Of a stretch of 64,000 bases of DNA, positions 1 to 12,810 are shown in pieces. This DNA is from Agromyces larvae (GTDB lineage: Bacteria > Actinomycetota > Actinomycetes > Actinomycetales > Microbacteriaceae). Made by a program: the position numbers and the translations under genes. Each line of letters starts with the position of its first letter. Position 1 is the stretch's first letter. The stretch lies in the NCBI RefSeq assembly GCF_022811705.1, contig NZ_CP094528.1, forward strand, positions 682,001 through 746,000, read 5' to 3'. Below the pieces are notes generated by a model. The model had not been told where the DNA came from. It saw nothing but the letters and a program-made list of their open reading frames with translations, and searched no databases.

Positions 1-470
1 ACGCCCTTCACGGCGACGACGATGGCGAGTCCCTCGGGGAACCCGGCGATGATCGTCCCGGCGGTGGCGATGCGCTCGAGCACGCCGATCGTCTGCCCGC
101 CGCGCAGCACCTCGCGACGCGGCGCGCTCGCGATGGTCTGCCCGTCGGCGCCCTGCTGGGCGATGAGGATGCCGCCGTGCAGTCCGGGGGAGACGGAGCC
201 CATGGCGAGCGAGAGGGCTGCGCCCGCAGCCGGGCCGCCGCCGAAGATGCCCGTGGTGAGTGCCAGGAGGGCGATCACGACGCCGCCCCAGCGCGCCGGT
301 TCCGACAGCGACGCCGCCGCCACCACGGCGGCGCCGAGCGCGGCGGCGGCGATCCACACCACGAGTCGGTTGGGGCGGAAGTACGCGAGCACCGAGAGGC
401 CCGCGGCGGCGATGAGGGTCGGCACGAGCACGACCCAGGCCGCGGCATCGGCGAGGACGACCGTATTCAC
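1..470 (-). CDS. Integral membrane protein, 3' end beyond the window
   Basis: I read about 156 codons on the minus strand from a GTG at 470, preceded by a good Shine-Dalgarno AAGGAG (480-475); the gene runs off the left edge. The protein begins with two hydrophobic segments (roughly residues 8-27 and 36-53) and a Gly/Ala-rich third one, followed by a hydrophilic stretch and then VLRGGQTIGVLERIA and a GFPEGLAIVVAVKG segment. This ER...EG...KG pattern looks like the membrane proteins that sit next to SatD-like genes in actinobacteria; that is recollection, not a search. It lies 88 bp downstream of the SatD-like gene on the same strand and is probably in its operon. The function is unknown. Confidence 0.7.
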   Translation of the reverse strand, partial: MNTVVLADAAAWVVLVPTLIAAAGLSVLAYFRPNRLVVWIAAAALGAAVVAAASLSEPARWGGVVIALLALTTGIFGGGPAAGAALSLAMGSVSPGLHGGILIAQQGADGQTIASAPRREVLRGGQTIGVLERIATAGTIIAGFPEGLAIVVAVKG

Positions 471-558
471 GAGGCTCCTTCCGCGCCGCGGCAGGGCACG
501 GCTCCGAGCAGTGTAGCGAGGGCGGCCGTCGCGGGGCGGCGACGCGCGCGCACTCGGT

Positions 559-1194
559 TCACGTCGAGGATGCGTCCTCGGATGTCTCGACCGACGCCGC
601 GTCGAGGTCGGCCAGCAGCGCGGCGATCGCCGGCACGGCCGCGTCCTCTGCGCGCCAGAGCGCAGCCTTGAGTCGGGCGCTGACCGCGGCGGGGGTGATG
701 TCGAGCAGCGTCGCGATCTCCTTCTGCGGGCGGCCCGCGCGAGCGAGGTCCACGACCTCCCAGCCCGGCTGGGTGCGGCGGTGCCGCAGCAGCACCAGGA
801 GCCGGAGCAGCGCCTCGACGTGCTCGGCCCGCGCGGCCGTCGCAGCGTGCCCGCTCCGCAGGGCGATGCGCCCCTCGGCGCGCTTCGCGGCGTCGACCGC
901 GTCGCGTGCGGCGATGAACGCCGGCCCGCTCGCTTTGCGCACTGCGTCGGGCAGCGGCATGCGCACGTCGCCGATGCCGAGGCCGACGCTCCAGTGGCCG
1001 TCGCGGGTCGCTTCGAGCGTGAGGGCGAGTGCGCTGTCGGCCGAGTCGGTGATGGCCTGGATCTCGTCGCCCGCGGTCTGATCGGGCGGGAGGAGCAGGC
1101 GGTCGCCGGCGGCCGCCTCGAGGCGGCCGATGAGCTCGGATGCCTGGTCGCGTCCTCGGCGGCTGCCGACCTGGTCCGCGGTGATGACGAACAT
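559..1194 (-). CDS. SatD-like protein with C-terminal helix-turn-helix
   Basis: The protein has 211 aa and starts with MFVITADQVGSRRGRD, the N-terminal pattern of SatD-type proteins. The central part (residues about 20-130) is an alpha/beta domain and the C-terminus (about 145-195) reads like a helix-turn-helix (GRPQKEIATLLDITPAAVSARL). ATG at 1194 has a GAAAGGA ribosome site. SatD-family proteins are poorly characterised; some are DNA-binding and adjacent to membrane proteins, as here. The promoter region contains an inverted repeat at the start-site position, so self-regulation is a fair inference. Family assignment is by eye and could be to another small HTH family. Confidence 0.65.
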   Translation of the reverse strand: MFVITADQVGSRRGRDQASELIGRLEAAAGDRLLLPPDQTAGDEIQAITDSADSALALTLEATRDGHWSVGLGIGDVRMPLPDAVRKASGPAFIAARDAVDAAKRAEGRIALRSGHAATAARAEHVEALLRLLVLLRHRRTQPGWEVVDLARAGRPQKEIATLLDITPAAVSARLKAALWRAEDAAVPAIAALLADLDAASVETSEDASST

Positions 1195-1219
1195 GCGAGC
1201 GTCCTTTCACGTTGAAGCA

Positions 1220-1265
1220 TTGATTCGGCAATATCAAGGCTACAGGCTTTATCATATGAAATCAA
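1220..1265 (-). promoter_or_regulatory. Promoter and probable operator of the SatD-like gene
   Basis: On the minus strand TTGATT (1265-1260) and TAGCCT (1242-1237) are separated by exactly 17 bp, a good -35/-10 pair. An inverted repeat TTGAT-8-ATCAA (1220-1237) overlaps the -10 and the expected start site, and the 8-bp palindrome TCATATGA (1252-1259) lies in the spacer. The placement fits autorepression by the HTH of the SatD-like protein; this is inferred. Confidence 0.5.
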
Positions 1266-1276
1266 TGATCCAGCCT

Positions 1277-1309
1277 TGACTCAGGGCCGCTCGATGAGTC
1301 AGGTACCCT
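1277..1309 (+). promoter_or_regulatory. tyrS promoter with inverted repeat
   Basis: TACCCT (1304-1309) ends 7 nt before the GTG of tyrS at 1317, the spacing of a leaderless promoter. Immediately upstream a 7-bp inverted repeat TGACTCA (1277-1283) / TGAGTCA (1295-1301) is visible. It may be an operator; no T-box-like leader is present. Confidence 0.45.
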
Positions 1310-1316
1310 TGCACTC

Positions 1317-2615
1317 GTGTCAGACCCCGTGATCCTCGCGACCCAGCAGAACGACGCGTCCTTCGAGGACGTCTGGGAGGAACTGGTCTGGCGCGGCCAC
1401 GTGCACGTCTCGACCGACCCGGCCGCGCTCAAGACCCTGCTCGCCGGTGAGCCGATCACCTACTACTGCGGGTTCGACCCGACTGCCCCGAGCCTGCACC
1501 TCGGCAACCTCGTGCAGCTCATCGTCATGCGCCGTCTCCAGCTCGCCGGGCACCGCCCGCTCGGCCTGGTCGGCGGGTCGACGGGGCTCATCGGCGACCC
1601 GCGGCCCACGGCCGAGCGCACGCTCAACACGAGGGAGACCGTGGCCGAGTGGGTGGGGTACCTCCAGTCCCAGGTCTCCCGGTTCCTCTCGAGCGAGGGC
1701 GCGAACGCGGTGCGGCTGGTCAACAACCTCGACTGGACGGCGGGCCTCAGCGCCATCGACTTCCTGCGCGAGATCGGCAAGCACTACCGGGTCGGCACGA
1801 TGCTGAAGAAGGACGCAGTGGCCTCCCGGCTCAACTCCGACGCCGGCATCAGCTACACCGAGTTCAGCTACCAGATCCTGCAGGGCTACGACTACCTCGA
1901 GCTGCATCGCCAGTACGGCTGCGTGCTGCAGACCGGCGGCAGCGACCAGTGGGGCAACCTCACGAGCGGCACGGATCTCATCCACCGGGTCGAGGGCGCG
2001 AGCGTGCACGCGATCGGCACGCCCCTCGTCACCAACTCCGATGGCACGAAATTCGGCAAGAGCGAGGGCAACGCGATCTGGCTCGATGCCGAGATGTGCA
2101 GTCCGTACCGCTTCTACCAGTTCTGGCTCAACACCGATGATGCCGATGTGATCGAGCGGCTCAAGGTCTTCACGTTCCTGACCAGGGACGAGATCGAACA
2201 GCACGCGGCGCTGGTGGAATCCGAGCCGTTCCGGCGCGCGGCGCAGCGACGGCTCGCGCTCGAGGTCACCACCCTGGTGCACGGCACCGAGGCGACCGAA
2301 TCTGTCGTCGCCGCGTCCGAGGCGCTCTTCGGCAAGGGCGATCTCGCTGCGCTCGATCCGGCGACCCTGCGCAGTGCGCTCGCCGAGTTGCCGAACGCGA
2401 CGGTCGCGAGCGGAACGCCCGTGCTGCAGGCGCTGCTCGAGACCGGACTCGTCGAGAGCCTCGGCGATGGGCGGCGAGCGATCGCCCAGGGCGGTGTGAC
2501 GCTCGACGGCGTCCGGGTCGAGGACGACACGGCGACGGTATCGGGTGCTCTGCCGGGCGGCGTCTCGGTGCTGCGTCGCGGCAAGAAGACCCTCGCGGGC
2601 CTCTTCGTGGAGTGA
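1317..2615 (+). CDS. tyrS: Tyrosyl-tRNA synthetase
   Basis: This is a class I aminoacyl-tRNA synthetase that charges tRNA-Tyr in the cytoplasm. The 432-aa length is normal for the TyrS family. The HIGH-type motif appears as HLGN (residues 61-64), the KMSKS loop as KFGKS (about residue 243), tyrosine-site residues lie in the GSDQWGN segment, and an S4 RNA-binding domain occupies roughly residues 365-425. The GTG start at 1317 has no Shine-Dalgarno but lies 8 nt after a TACCCT -10 element, so a leaderless mRNA is likely. The last codons overlap the longest possible reading of the next gene. Confidence 0.97.
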   Translation: MSDPVILATQQNDASFEDVWEELVWRGHVHVSTDPAALKTLLAGEPITYYCGFDPTAPSLHLGNLVQLIVMRRLQLAGHRPLGLVGGSTGLIGDPRPTAERTLNTRETVAEWVGYLQSQVSRFLSSEGANAVRLVNNLDWTAGLSAIDFLREIGKHYRVGTMLKKDAVASRLNSDAGISYTEFSYQILQGYDYLELHRQYGCVLQTGGSDQWGNLTSGTDLIHRVEGASVHAIGTPLVTNSDGTKFGKSEGNAIWLDAEMCSPYRFYQFWLNTDDADVIERLKVFTFLTRDEIEQHAALVESEPFRRAAQRRLALEVTTLVHGTEATESVVAASEALFGKGDLAALDPATLRSALAELPNATVASGTPVLQALLETGLVESLGDGRRAIAQGGVTLDGVRVEDDTATVSGALPGGVSVLRRGKKTLAGLFVE

Positions 2616-2620
2616 GTGCG

Positions 2621-4000
2621 ATGTCCGACGAGGTCGCCCGCGCACTCGTCGGACGCGTCTGGGCCGACCTCGGTCGCGATCTCGGCGAGCTCGAACATCT
2701 CGACCGGCTGCCCGAGGCTCCGCTTCCGGCCCGGCTGGATGTCTCGTCGCTGGCCGTCGGGTCGGTCGCCGCCGCGTCGCTCGCCGGGGCCGCCGGCGAT
2801 GGCGACCGTGCGCGGCGCACTCGACTGCGGCTCGACGGCGATCGCATCGCGGTGGCGTTCACGAGCGACCGCGACCTGCTCGTCGACGGTCGCGCTCCCG
2901 ACGTCTGGTCGCCGCTGTCGGGATTCTGGCGCACCGCCGACGGCTGGGTGCGCACCCATGGCAACTACCCGCACCACGCCCGCGTGCTGCGCCGGGTGCT
3001 CGCCGTGCCCGACGACGCGACGCGCGAGGCCGTCGCCGATGCGATCCTGCCGCGGACGGCCGCCGACCTCGCCGCGGAGGTGGAGTCGGCTGGCGGGCTC
3101 TGCGTCGTCGTGCGCGCTGAAGACCCTGCGACGGATGCCGCGTGGCGGGCGCGTCCGATCGTCGACCTCGGCGACGGCGACGGCGAGCTCACCACCCCGA
3201 CCGGGCGCCGCGAGGCATCCGACCGGCCCGATCGCCCCCTCGCCGGAGTCCGCGTGCTCGACCTCACCCGGGTGATCGCCGGGCCCGTCGGCACTCGGAC
3301 TCTCGCCCTGCTCGGAGCCGACGTGCTGCGCATCGATTCGCCGAGGTCGCCCGAGTTCGCGTGGCAGCATGTCGACACCGGCGCCGGCAAACGCACGACG
3401 CTGCTCGATCTCGCGCGACGCGGCGATCGGGCCGTGTTCGACGCGCTCGCCCGCGATGCCGACGTCGTGGTCACGGGCTACCGCCCGGCGGCCATGACGA
3501 GACTCGGGCTCGACGCTCGAGCGCTGCGGTCGAGGCATCCGCACCTCGTCGTGGCCTCGCTGTCAGCCTGGGGCGACCACGCCGAGGCGGGGGAGCGCCG
3601 CGGATTCGACAGTCTCGTGCAGGCGGCGTCGGGCGTCGCCGTGGTCGAGGGTGACGACGGACTGCCCGGCGCGCTCCCGGCACAGGCGCTCGACCACGCG
3701 ACCGGCTACCTGCTCGCCGCCGCGGTGACCTCCCAGCTCCGCGGACACGGCCGGCGCACCGGTCGCGTGCGGCTGTCGCTGCGGCGCACCGCGGCCGAAC
3801 TCCTCGCCCTCCCGCGAACCGACGTGCGTGCACCCGGGGCAGCGCTCACGGATGCCGAGCGCGAACCGCACCGGCGACGGTTCGACGTCGGCGACGTCGC
3901 GGTGCGCACGACCGCGCCGGCCGTCGTCGGTGCCGATGGTCCGCTCGAGTGGCCCGCACCGCCCCACCGGCTCGGCGTCGACCCGCCGCGGTGGCGGTGA
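2621..4000 (+). CDS. CaiB/BaiF-type (family III) CoA-transferase family protein
   Basis: The protein has about 459 aa. The segment after residue 205 (LAGVRVLDLTRVIAGPVGTR, then LLGADVLRID) is the start motif of the CaiB/BaiF CoA-transferase domain, followed by the expected GKRTTLLDL and TGYRPAAMTRLGLD segments. Residues 1-200 show a second, more divergent copy of the fold with weak motif conservation. Family members move CoA between organic acids; the substrate cannot be told. ATG 2621 is chosen because an earlier GTG at 2612 overlaps the tyrS stop; either is possible. It probably shares a transcript with tyrS. Confidence 0.8.
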   Translation: MSDEVARALVGRVWADLGRDLGELEHLDRLPEAPLPARLDVSSLAVGSVAAASLAGAAGDGDRARRTRLRLDGDRIAVAFTSDRDLLVDGRAPDVWSPLSGFWRTADGWVRTHGNYPHHARVLRRVLAVPDDATREAVADAILPRTAADLAAEVESAGGLCVVVRAEDPATDAAWRARPIVDLGDGDGELTTPTGRREASDRPDRPLAGVRVLDLTRVIAGPVGTRTLALLGADVLRIDSPRSPEFAWQHVDTGAGKRTTLLDLARRGDRAVFDALARDADVVVTGYRPAAMTRLGLDARALRSRHPHLVVASLSAWGDHAEAGERRGFDSLVQAASGVAVVEGDDGLPGALPAQALDHATGYLLAAAVTSQLRGHGRRTGRVRLSLRRTAAELLALPRTDVRAPGAALTDAEREPHRRRFDVGDVAVRTTAPAVVGADGPLEWPAPPHRLGVDPPRWR

Positions 4001-4071
4001 ACGCGAGGCGCCCGGCGGGTCGGGCGAGATCCGCAGGAATCCGCGCGACACGCCCGGGATGCAAGCCCGAG

Positions 4072-4100
4072 TTGCAGGAGGGGGTGGATCTCCGTAAAGT
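4072..4100 (+). promoter_or_regulatory. rrn operon promoter
   Basis: TTGCAG (4072-4077) and TAAAGT (4095-4100) are separated by 17 bp, giving a good sigma-A type promoter about 340 bp ahead of the 16S gene. No equally good second promoter is visible in 4001-4439. Confidence 0.7.
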
Positions 4101-4298
4101 AATCACTCGTTGCCGCAAAGGGAGCGAGAGAGCGAAAAGCTCACCGGCCCTCAACTAGCAGCGATTCCCGATCAGAACGAGCCACTCGGTTCGGGCTGGT
4201 CGAAGCATTCGGATCCGTCCCTTCACGGGATGCCCGAGTGGAGACGTAAGCCTCGAGTGAGTCATCCGTCAGGGTGACGAAGCGAGAGCGTCCGTTTC

Positions 4299-4310
4299 TT
4301 GAGAACTCAA
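4299..4310 (+). promoter_or_regulatory. boxA-like antitermination leader of 16S
   Basis: TTGAGAACTCAA followed by CAGCGTGC is the conserved actinobacterial rrn leader element, thought to recruit Nus factors. A related copy (TTGAGAACTACATAG) precedes the 23S gene at 6257. The rest of 4311-4439 is a T-rich precursor sequence with no gene. Confidence 0.6.
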
Positions 4311-4439
4311 CAGCGTGCACTATGTTCAATGCCAATTTTTTGAACCCTGGCCTGCCTCTTTTTTGGGGTGGGTGGGATTCCTTTGATTGATGGACAATTT
4401 GGCGAGAGTCAGTTGTTTCTCTGTCAGTGATTGAATTTT

Positions 4440-9534
<5,095 letters not shown>

Positions 9535-9696
9535 ACCCATTCCAGTTCAAAGAATTTCCTGGTTGCTCGCGTCCACTCTGTGGTTCCCTTCAGACGGAAA
9601 CCCAACACACAATCGAACAGTGCACACAGTTCGAAACACAGACCACCAACCCCCACCCCCGGAGAAACACCCGGGACAGGACACGTTGGTTCTAGA

Positions 9697-9815
9697 GTTT
9701 CGGCGGCCATAGCGTCAGGGAAACGCCCGGACACATTCCGAACCCGGAAGCTAAGACTGACAGCGCCGATGGTACTGCAGGGGCGACCCTGTGGGAGAGT
9801 AGGACACCGCCGGAC
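9697..9815 (+). rRNA. rrf: 5S ribosomal RNA
   Basis: This is a 119-nt 5S rRNA. GTTTCGGCGG at the 5' end pairs with CCGCCGGAC at the 3' end, and the internal CCGAACCCGGAAG loop is present. It lies about 160 nt after 23S and closes the operon. Confidence 0.95.
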
Positions 9816-9826
9816 AACTATTGAGC

Positions 9827-9866
9827 GAAGGGGCCACCCGAGGACGGGTGGCCCCTTCTGCGTTTT
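9827..9866 (+). terminator. rrn operon terminator
   Basis: There is a perfect 14-bp stem, GAAGGGGCCACCCG / CGGGTGGCCCCTTC, with loop AGGA, followed by TGCGTTTT. A second perfect stem-loop follows at once (CGGCCGGC, loop GCGAA, GCCGGCCG, 9867-9887) and may act as a back-up. Confidence 0.9.
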
Positions 9867-9932
9867 CGGCCGGCGCGAAGCCGGCCGCAGTACGGTTGAG
9901 TCCGAACGGACTCCCATGTCGAGAGGACTCTC

Positions 9933-11570
9933 GTGAGCGATTCGAGTCAGGGCCCGGTCGGAGACGACCGGCCGGATCGTCGACGAGAGCCCTCGTCGAA
10001 CAACCGCGACGATCGCCGCGGCGGACGCGCTCCCCAGCGGGACGGTCGCGAGCGGAAGCCGTACGATCGCCCGCGGTCGTCGGGGTCCGCACCTCGGGCC
10101 GGCAACGGTGGCGAGCGCCCCGCCGACGACCGACGCCGAGTCGATCGCCCGCGCCGCGACGGGGGCACCGGATCGCCTCAGGGCGGGTATCGCCGCGACG
10201 GTGATGACCGCCGGTCTGGTGGCGGGTATCGGTCGCAGGGTGAGGGTCGTCCGTCGGGCGGGTATCGCCGTGATGGTGATGATCGTCGGTCTGGTGGCGG
10301 GTATCGGTCGCAGGGTGAGGGTCGTCCGTCGGGCGGGTATCGCCGTGACGGGGATGATCGTCGGTCTGGTGGCGGGTATCGGTCGCAGGGTGAGGGTCGT
10401 CCGTCGGGCGGGTACCGCCGCGACGGTGAGGAGCGGCGGTCGGGCGGCTATCGTGCTCCGTCGGACGAGCGTCGATCGCCTCGCGGCGACGATCGGGGTT
10501 CGGCGCGTACGACGGGATACCGTCGTAACGACGACCACCGCGGCGGACAGTCGGGCGCCCAGCGCGACGATCGTCGCGGCGGGAAGCCCGCCTACGGGTC
10601 TCGCGACGACCGGCGCGACTCGCGGCCGCAGCGCGGTCGGAACGACGACTGGTCTCGGAGCGACCGGCCTTCGTCCGCTCGCTCGTACGAGGATCGCCCG
10701 CGCCACGACGACCCCGTGGTTCCCGAGCACATCGAAGCGAGGTCGCTGAACCGCGAGGCTCGGGCCGAGCTGAAGACGCTGAGCAAGGAGAACGCCGAGT
10801 GGGTGGCGCGGCACCTTGCCGCAGCATCCGAACTCCTCGCCGAGGATCCGCAGCTCGCGCACCGGCACGCACTGGCGGCCGCACGACGCGCGGGTCGCGT
10901 CGCGGTGGTGCGCGAGACGGTCGCGATCACCGCGTACGAGACCGGCGACTTCGCGCTCGCCCTGCGCGAGCTGCGGACGTACCGGCGCATCTCGGGTCGC
11001 AACGATCAGCTGCCGCTGATGGTCGACAGCGAACGCGGTGTCGGCCGACCCGATCGAGCGCTCGAACTCGGCCGATCGGTCGACCGGACCACGCTCGCCG
11101 CACCGGTGCAGGTCGCGCTCGCGATCGCCATGTCCGGTGCCCGACTCGACCTGGAGCAGCCCGAGCTGGCCCTGGCCGAACTGGAGATCCCGCAGCTCGA
11201 TCGCACGCGTGCATTCAGCTACAGCCCGGCGCTGTTCTCGGCGTACGCCGAGGTGCTCGACGAGCTCGGGCGGGGAGTCGAGGCATCCGACTGGCGCGCC
11301 CTGGCCGCGCACGCGGCCGAGGCGATCGCCGACCCGGCTGACGCGGAAGTCTTCGAGGTGTACGACATCGACGAGGTCGAGGTCGAAGTCGAGATCGAGG
11401 TCGAGGAGACGGATGCTCCGGCGGAGCCCGCGCTCGATGCCGACACCGTGCCCGAGGGCTCATCCGAGGCGGCGCCCGAGGACGCGCTCGAGCCCGAGGT
11501 GGCCGAACTGCTCGCCGAGACCGAACCCGCTTCCACCGAGGACGGCGATGGCGCTGTTCCGCAGGCCTGA
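9933..11570 (+). CDS. Arg/Gly-rich repeat protein with helical TPR-like region and acidic tail
   Basis: The protein has 545 aa in three unlike parts. Residues 1-250 are highly basic, low complexity, rich in RDD, GGYR and RRS, and include three exact 25-residue tandem repeats (84-158). Residues about 265-450 are helical with tetratricopeptide-like spacing (EDPQLAHRHALAAARRAGR). From about 460 there is an acidic tail (EVEVEIEVEE). The GTG start at 9933 follows GAGAGGAC; a TACGGT hexamer (9891-9896) and a small hairpin GAGTCC-GAAC-GGACTC (9898-9913) lie upstream. RGG-like disordered regions often bind RNA, and its place between the rrn operon and rRNA-modifying genes fits such a role, but this is inference. 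Confidence 0.85.
   Translation: MSDSSQGPVGDDRPDRRREPSSNNRDDRRGGRAPQRDGRERKPYDRPRSSGSAPRAGNGGERPADDRRRVDRPRRDGGTGSPQGGYRRDGDDRRSGGGYRSQGEGRPSGGYRRDGDDRRSGGGYRSQGEGRPSGGYRRDGDDRRSGGGYRSQGEGRPSGGYRRDGEERRSGGYRAPSDERRSPRGDDRGSARTTGYRRNDDHRGGQSGAQRDDRRGGKPAYGSRDDRRDSRPQRGRNDDWSRSDRPSSARSYEDRPRHDDPVVPEHIEARSLNREARAELKTLSKENAEWVARHLAAASELLAEDPQLAHRHALAAARRAGRVAVVRETVAITAYETGDFALALRELRTYRRISGRNDQLPLMVDSERGVGRPDRALELGRSVDRTTLAAPVQVALAIAMSGARLDLEQPELALAELEIPQLDRTRAFSYSPALFSAYAEVLDELGRGVEASDWRALAAHAAEAIADPADAEVFEVYDIDEVEVEVEIEVEETDAPAEPALDADTVPEGSSEAAPEDALEPEVAELLAETEPASTEDGDGAVPQA
10182..10455 (+). repeat. 75-bp in-frame tandem repeats, three full copies plus a partial
   Basis: Three 75-bp units (10182-10406) encode identical 25-residue repeats beginning GGYRRDGDDRRSGG and ending SQGEGRPS; a fourth, degenerate partial unit follows to about 10455. 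The copies differ by only a few silent or near-silent bases, which suggests recent expansion. There are no spacers, so this is not a CRISPR array. Confidence 0.9.
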
Positions 11571-12564
11571 GTCGCGGACGCCGCTCGACGGCGTCGACGC
11601 CGTGCTCTTCGATCTCGACGGCGTGGTCTACGCGGGGCCGCATGCGATTCCGTACGCGATCGACGCGCTCAACCTCGCCCGCCGGGACCGCGCGGTCGGG
11701 TACATCACGAACAACGCGTCGCGCAGCGATGCATCCGTCGCCGCGCATCTCGAGGAGCTCGGCCTGACGGTCGCGCCCACCGATGTCGTCACCTCCCCGC
11801 AGGCCGCCATGCGCCTGCTCGCCGATGTCGTCGCCCCCGGCGCGCTCGTGCTCGTGGTGGGTGGCGAGGGGATCGTCACCGAACTCGACCGGCACGGCTA
11901 CCGCGTGACGCGGTCGGCCGACGACGGTCCGGATGCGGTGGTGCAGGGGTTCGCCCCCGACGTCGGGTGGACGCAGCTGGCCGAAGCGTCGTTCGCGCTG
12001 AACGCCGGCGGGTTCGCCGACGAGCACGGCATCCCGTGGATCGCCACGAACATGGACTGGACCATCCCCGTCGCCCGCGGCATCGCGCCGGGCAACGGCA
12101 CGCTGGTCTCGGCGGTGCACACCGCGGTCGGGCGATTCCCGCTCGTGGCGGGCAAGCCCGAGACCCCGATCTTCGAGGAGGCGCGGGCGCGCTTCGGTGC
12201 GGAGCATCCGCTCGTCGTCGGCGACCGGCTCGACACCGACATCCTCGGTGCGAACCGGGCAGGCATGCGGTCGGCGATGGTGCTCACCGGGATCGATCGT
12301 GCCAAGCAGGTGCTCGCGGCCGACGCCGCCAGCCGACCCGACTACGTTCTGCGCGACCTGCGTGACCTGCACGAGCCGTATCCCGAGATCGAGCGGGTGC
12401 GCGGTGGAGTGCGGGTCCGCGAGGCGCGGGTCCGGCTCGACGGCCGGCGGGTCGTCGTCGAATCTGGTGACGGCATCGACGCCCTGCGCGCCGCGTGCGC
12501 CGTCATCTGGGAGTCGGGCTCGCCGATCCATGCGCTCGAGGTCCCCGAGCGGCTGTACGCCTGA
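11548..12564 (+). CDS. HAD-superfamily (IIA) sugar phosphatase
   Basis: The protein has 338 aa. The nucleophile motif DLDG (residues 22-25: FDLDGVVYAGP) and the TNNASRS motif match HAD subfamily IIA (NagD-like) phosphatases, with the late GDRLDTDILGANRAGM motif also present. Such enzymes dephosphorylate small phosphometabolites; the substrate is unknown. ATG 11548 lies inside the end of the previous gene (23-bp overlap), which suggests coupling. The last 80 residues form an extra domain often seen in actinobacterial members. Confidence 0.9.
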   Translation: MALFRRPESRTPLDGVDAVLFDLDGVVYAGPHAIPYAIDALNLARRDRAVGYITNNASRSDASVAAHLEELGLTVAPTDVVTSPQAAMRLLADVVAPGALVLVVGGEGIVTELDRHGYRVTRSADDGPDAVVQGFAPDVGWTQLAEASFALNAGGFADEHGIPWIATNMDWTIPVARGIAPGNGTLVSAVHTAVGRFPLVAGKPETPIFEEARARFGAEHPLVVGDRLDTDILGANRAGMRSAMVLTGIDRAKQVLAADAASRPDYVLRDLRDLHEPYPEIERVRGGVRVREARVRLDGRRVVVESGDGIDALRAACAVIWESGSPIHALEVPERLYA

Positions 12565-12603
12565 ACCGGAGCCGCGTCGTCGGGCCGGGGTACCGTTGAG
12601 GGC

Positions 12604-12807
12604 GTGAGCACCGACGAAGCATCCGATCAGGCGAGCGCCGATCCCTCCGAGACCGGCGCCGCCGATGATGAGCGCGCCGCGCAGATCCGCGACGAACTCG
12701 ACGCGATCGAGGGTGCACCGCTCGCCGAACGCGGGGTCCGGTACCAGTCGCTCGTCGACCGGCTGCGCGAGTCGCTCGAGCGATCCGATCCGGCAGCGGG
12801 CGGCTGA
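12604..12807 (+). CDS. Small conserved hypothetical protein
   Basis: The protein has 67 aa, is acidic at the N-terminus, and is mostly helical after residue 22 (QIRDELDAIEGAPLAERG, then YQSLVDRLRESLE). GTG 12604 follows TACCGT (12591-12596) by 7 nt, a leaderless start. It ends 3 bp before tlyA. A small protein at this point, between the HAD phosphatase and tlyA, is common in actinobacteria as far as I recall. The function is unknown. Confidence 0.75.
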   Translation: MSTDEASDQASADPSETGAADDERAAQIRDELDAIEGAPLAERGVRYQSLVDRLRESLERSDPAAGG

Positions 12808-12810
12808 ACG

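Noticed and set aside
10182..10455. Possible CRISPR array because of regular direct repeats
   Set aside because: The repeats are directly adjacent, 75 bp long, in-frame, and code for protein repeats; there are no unique spacers and no cas genes.
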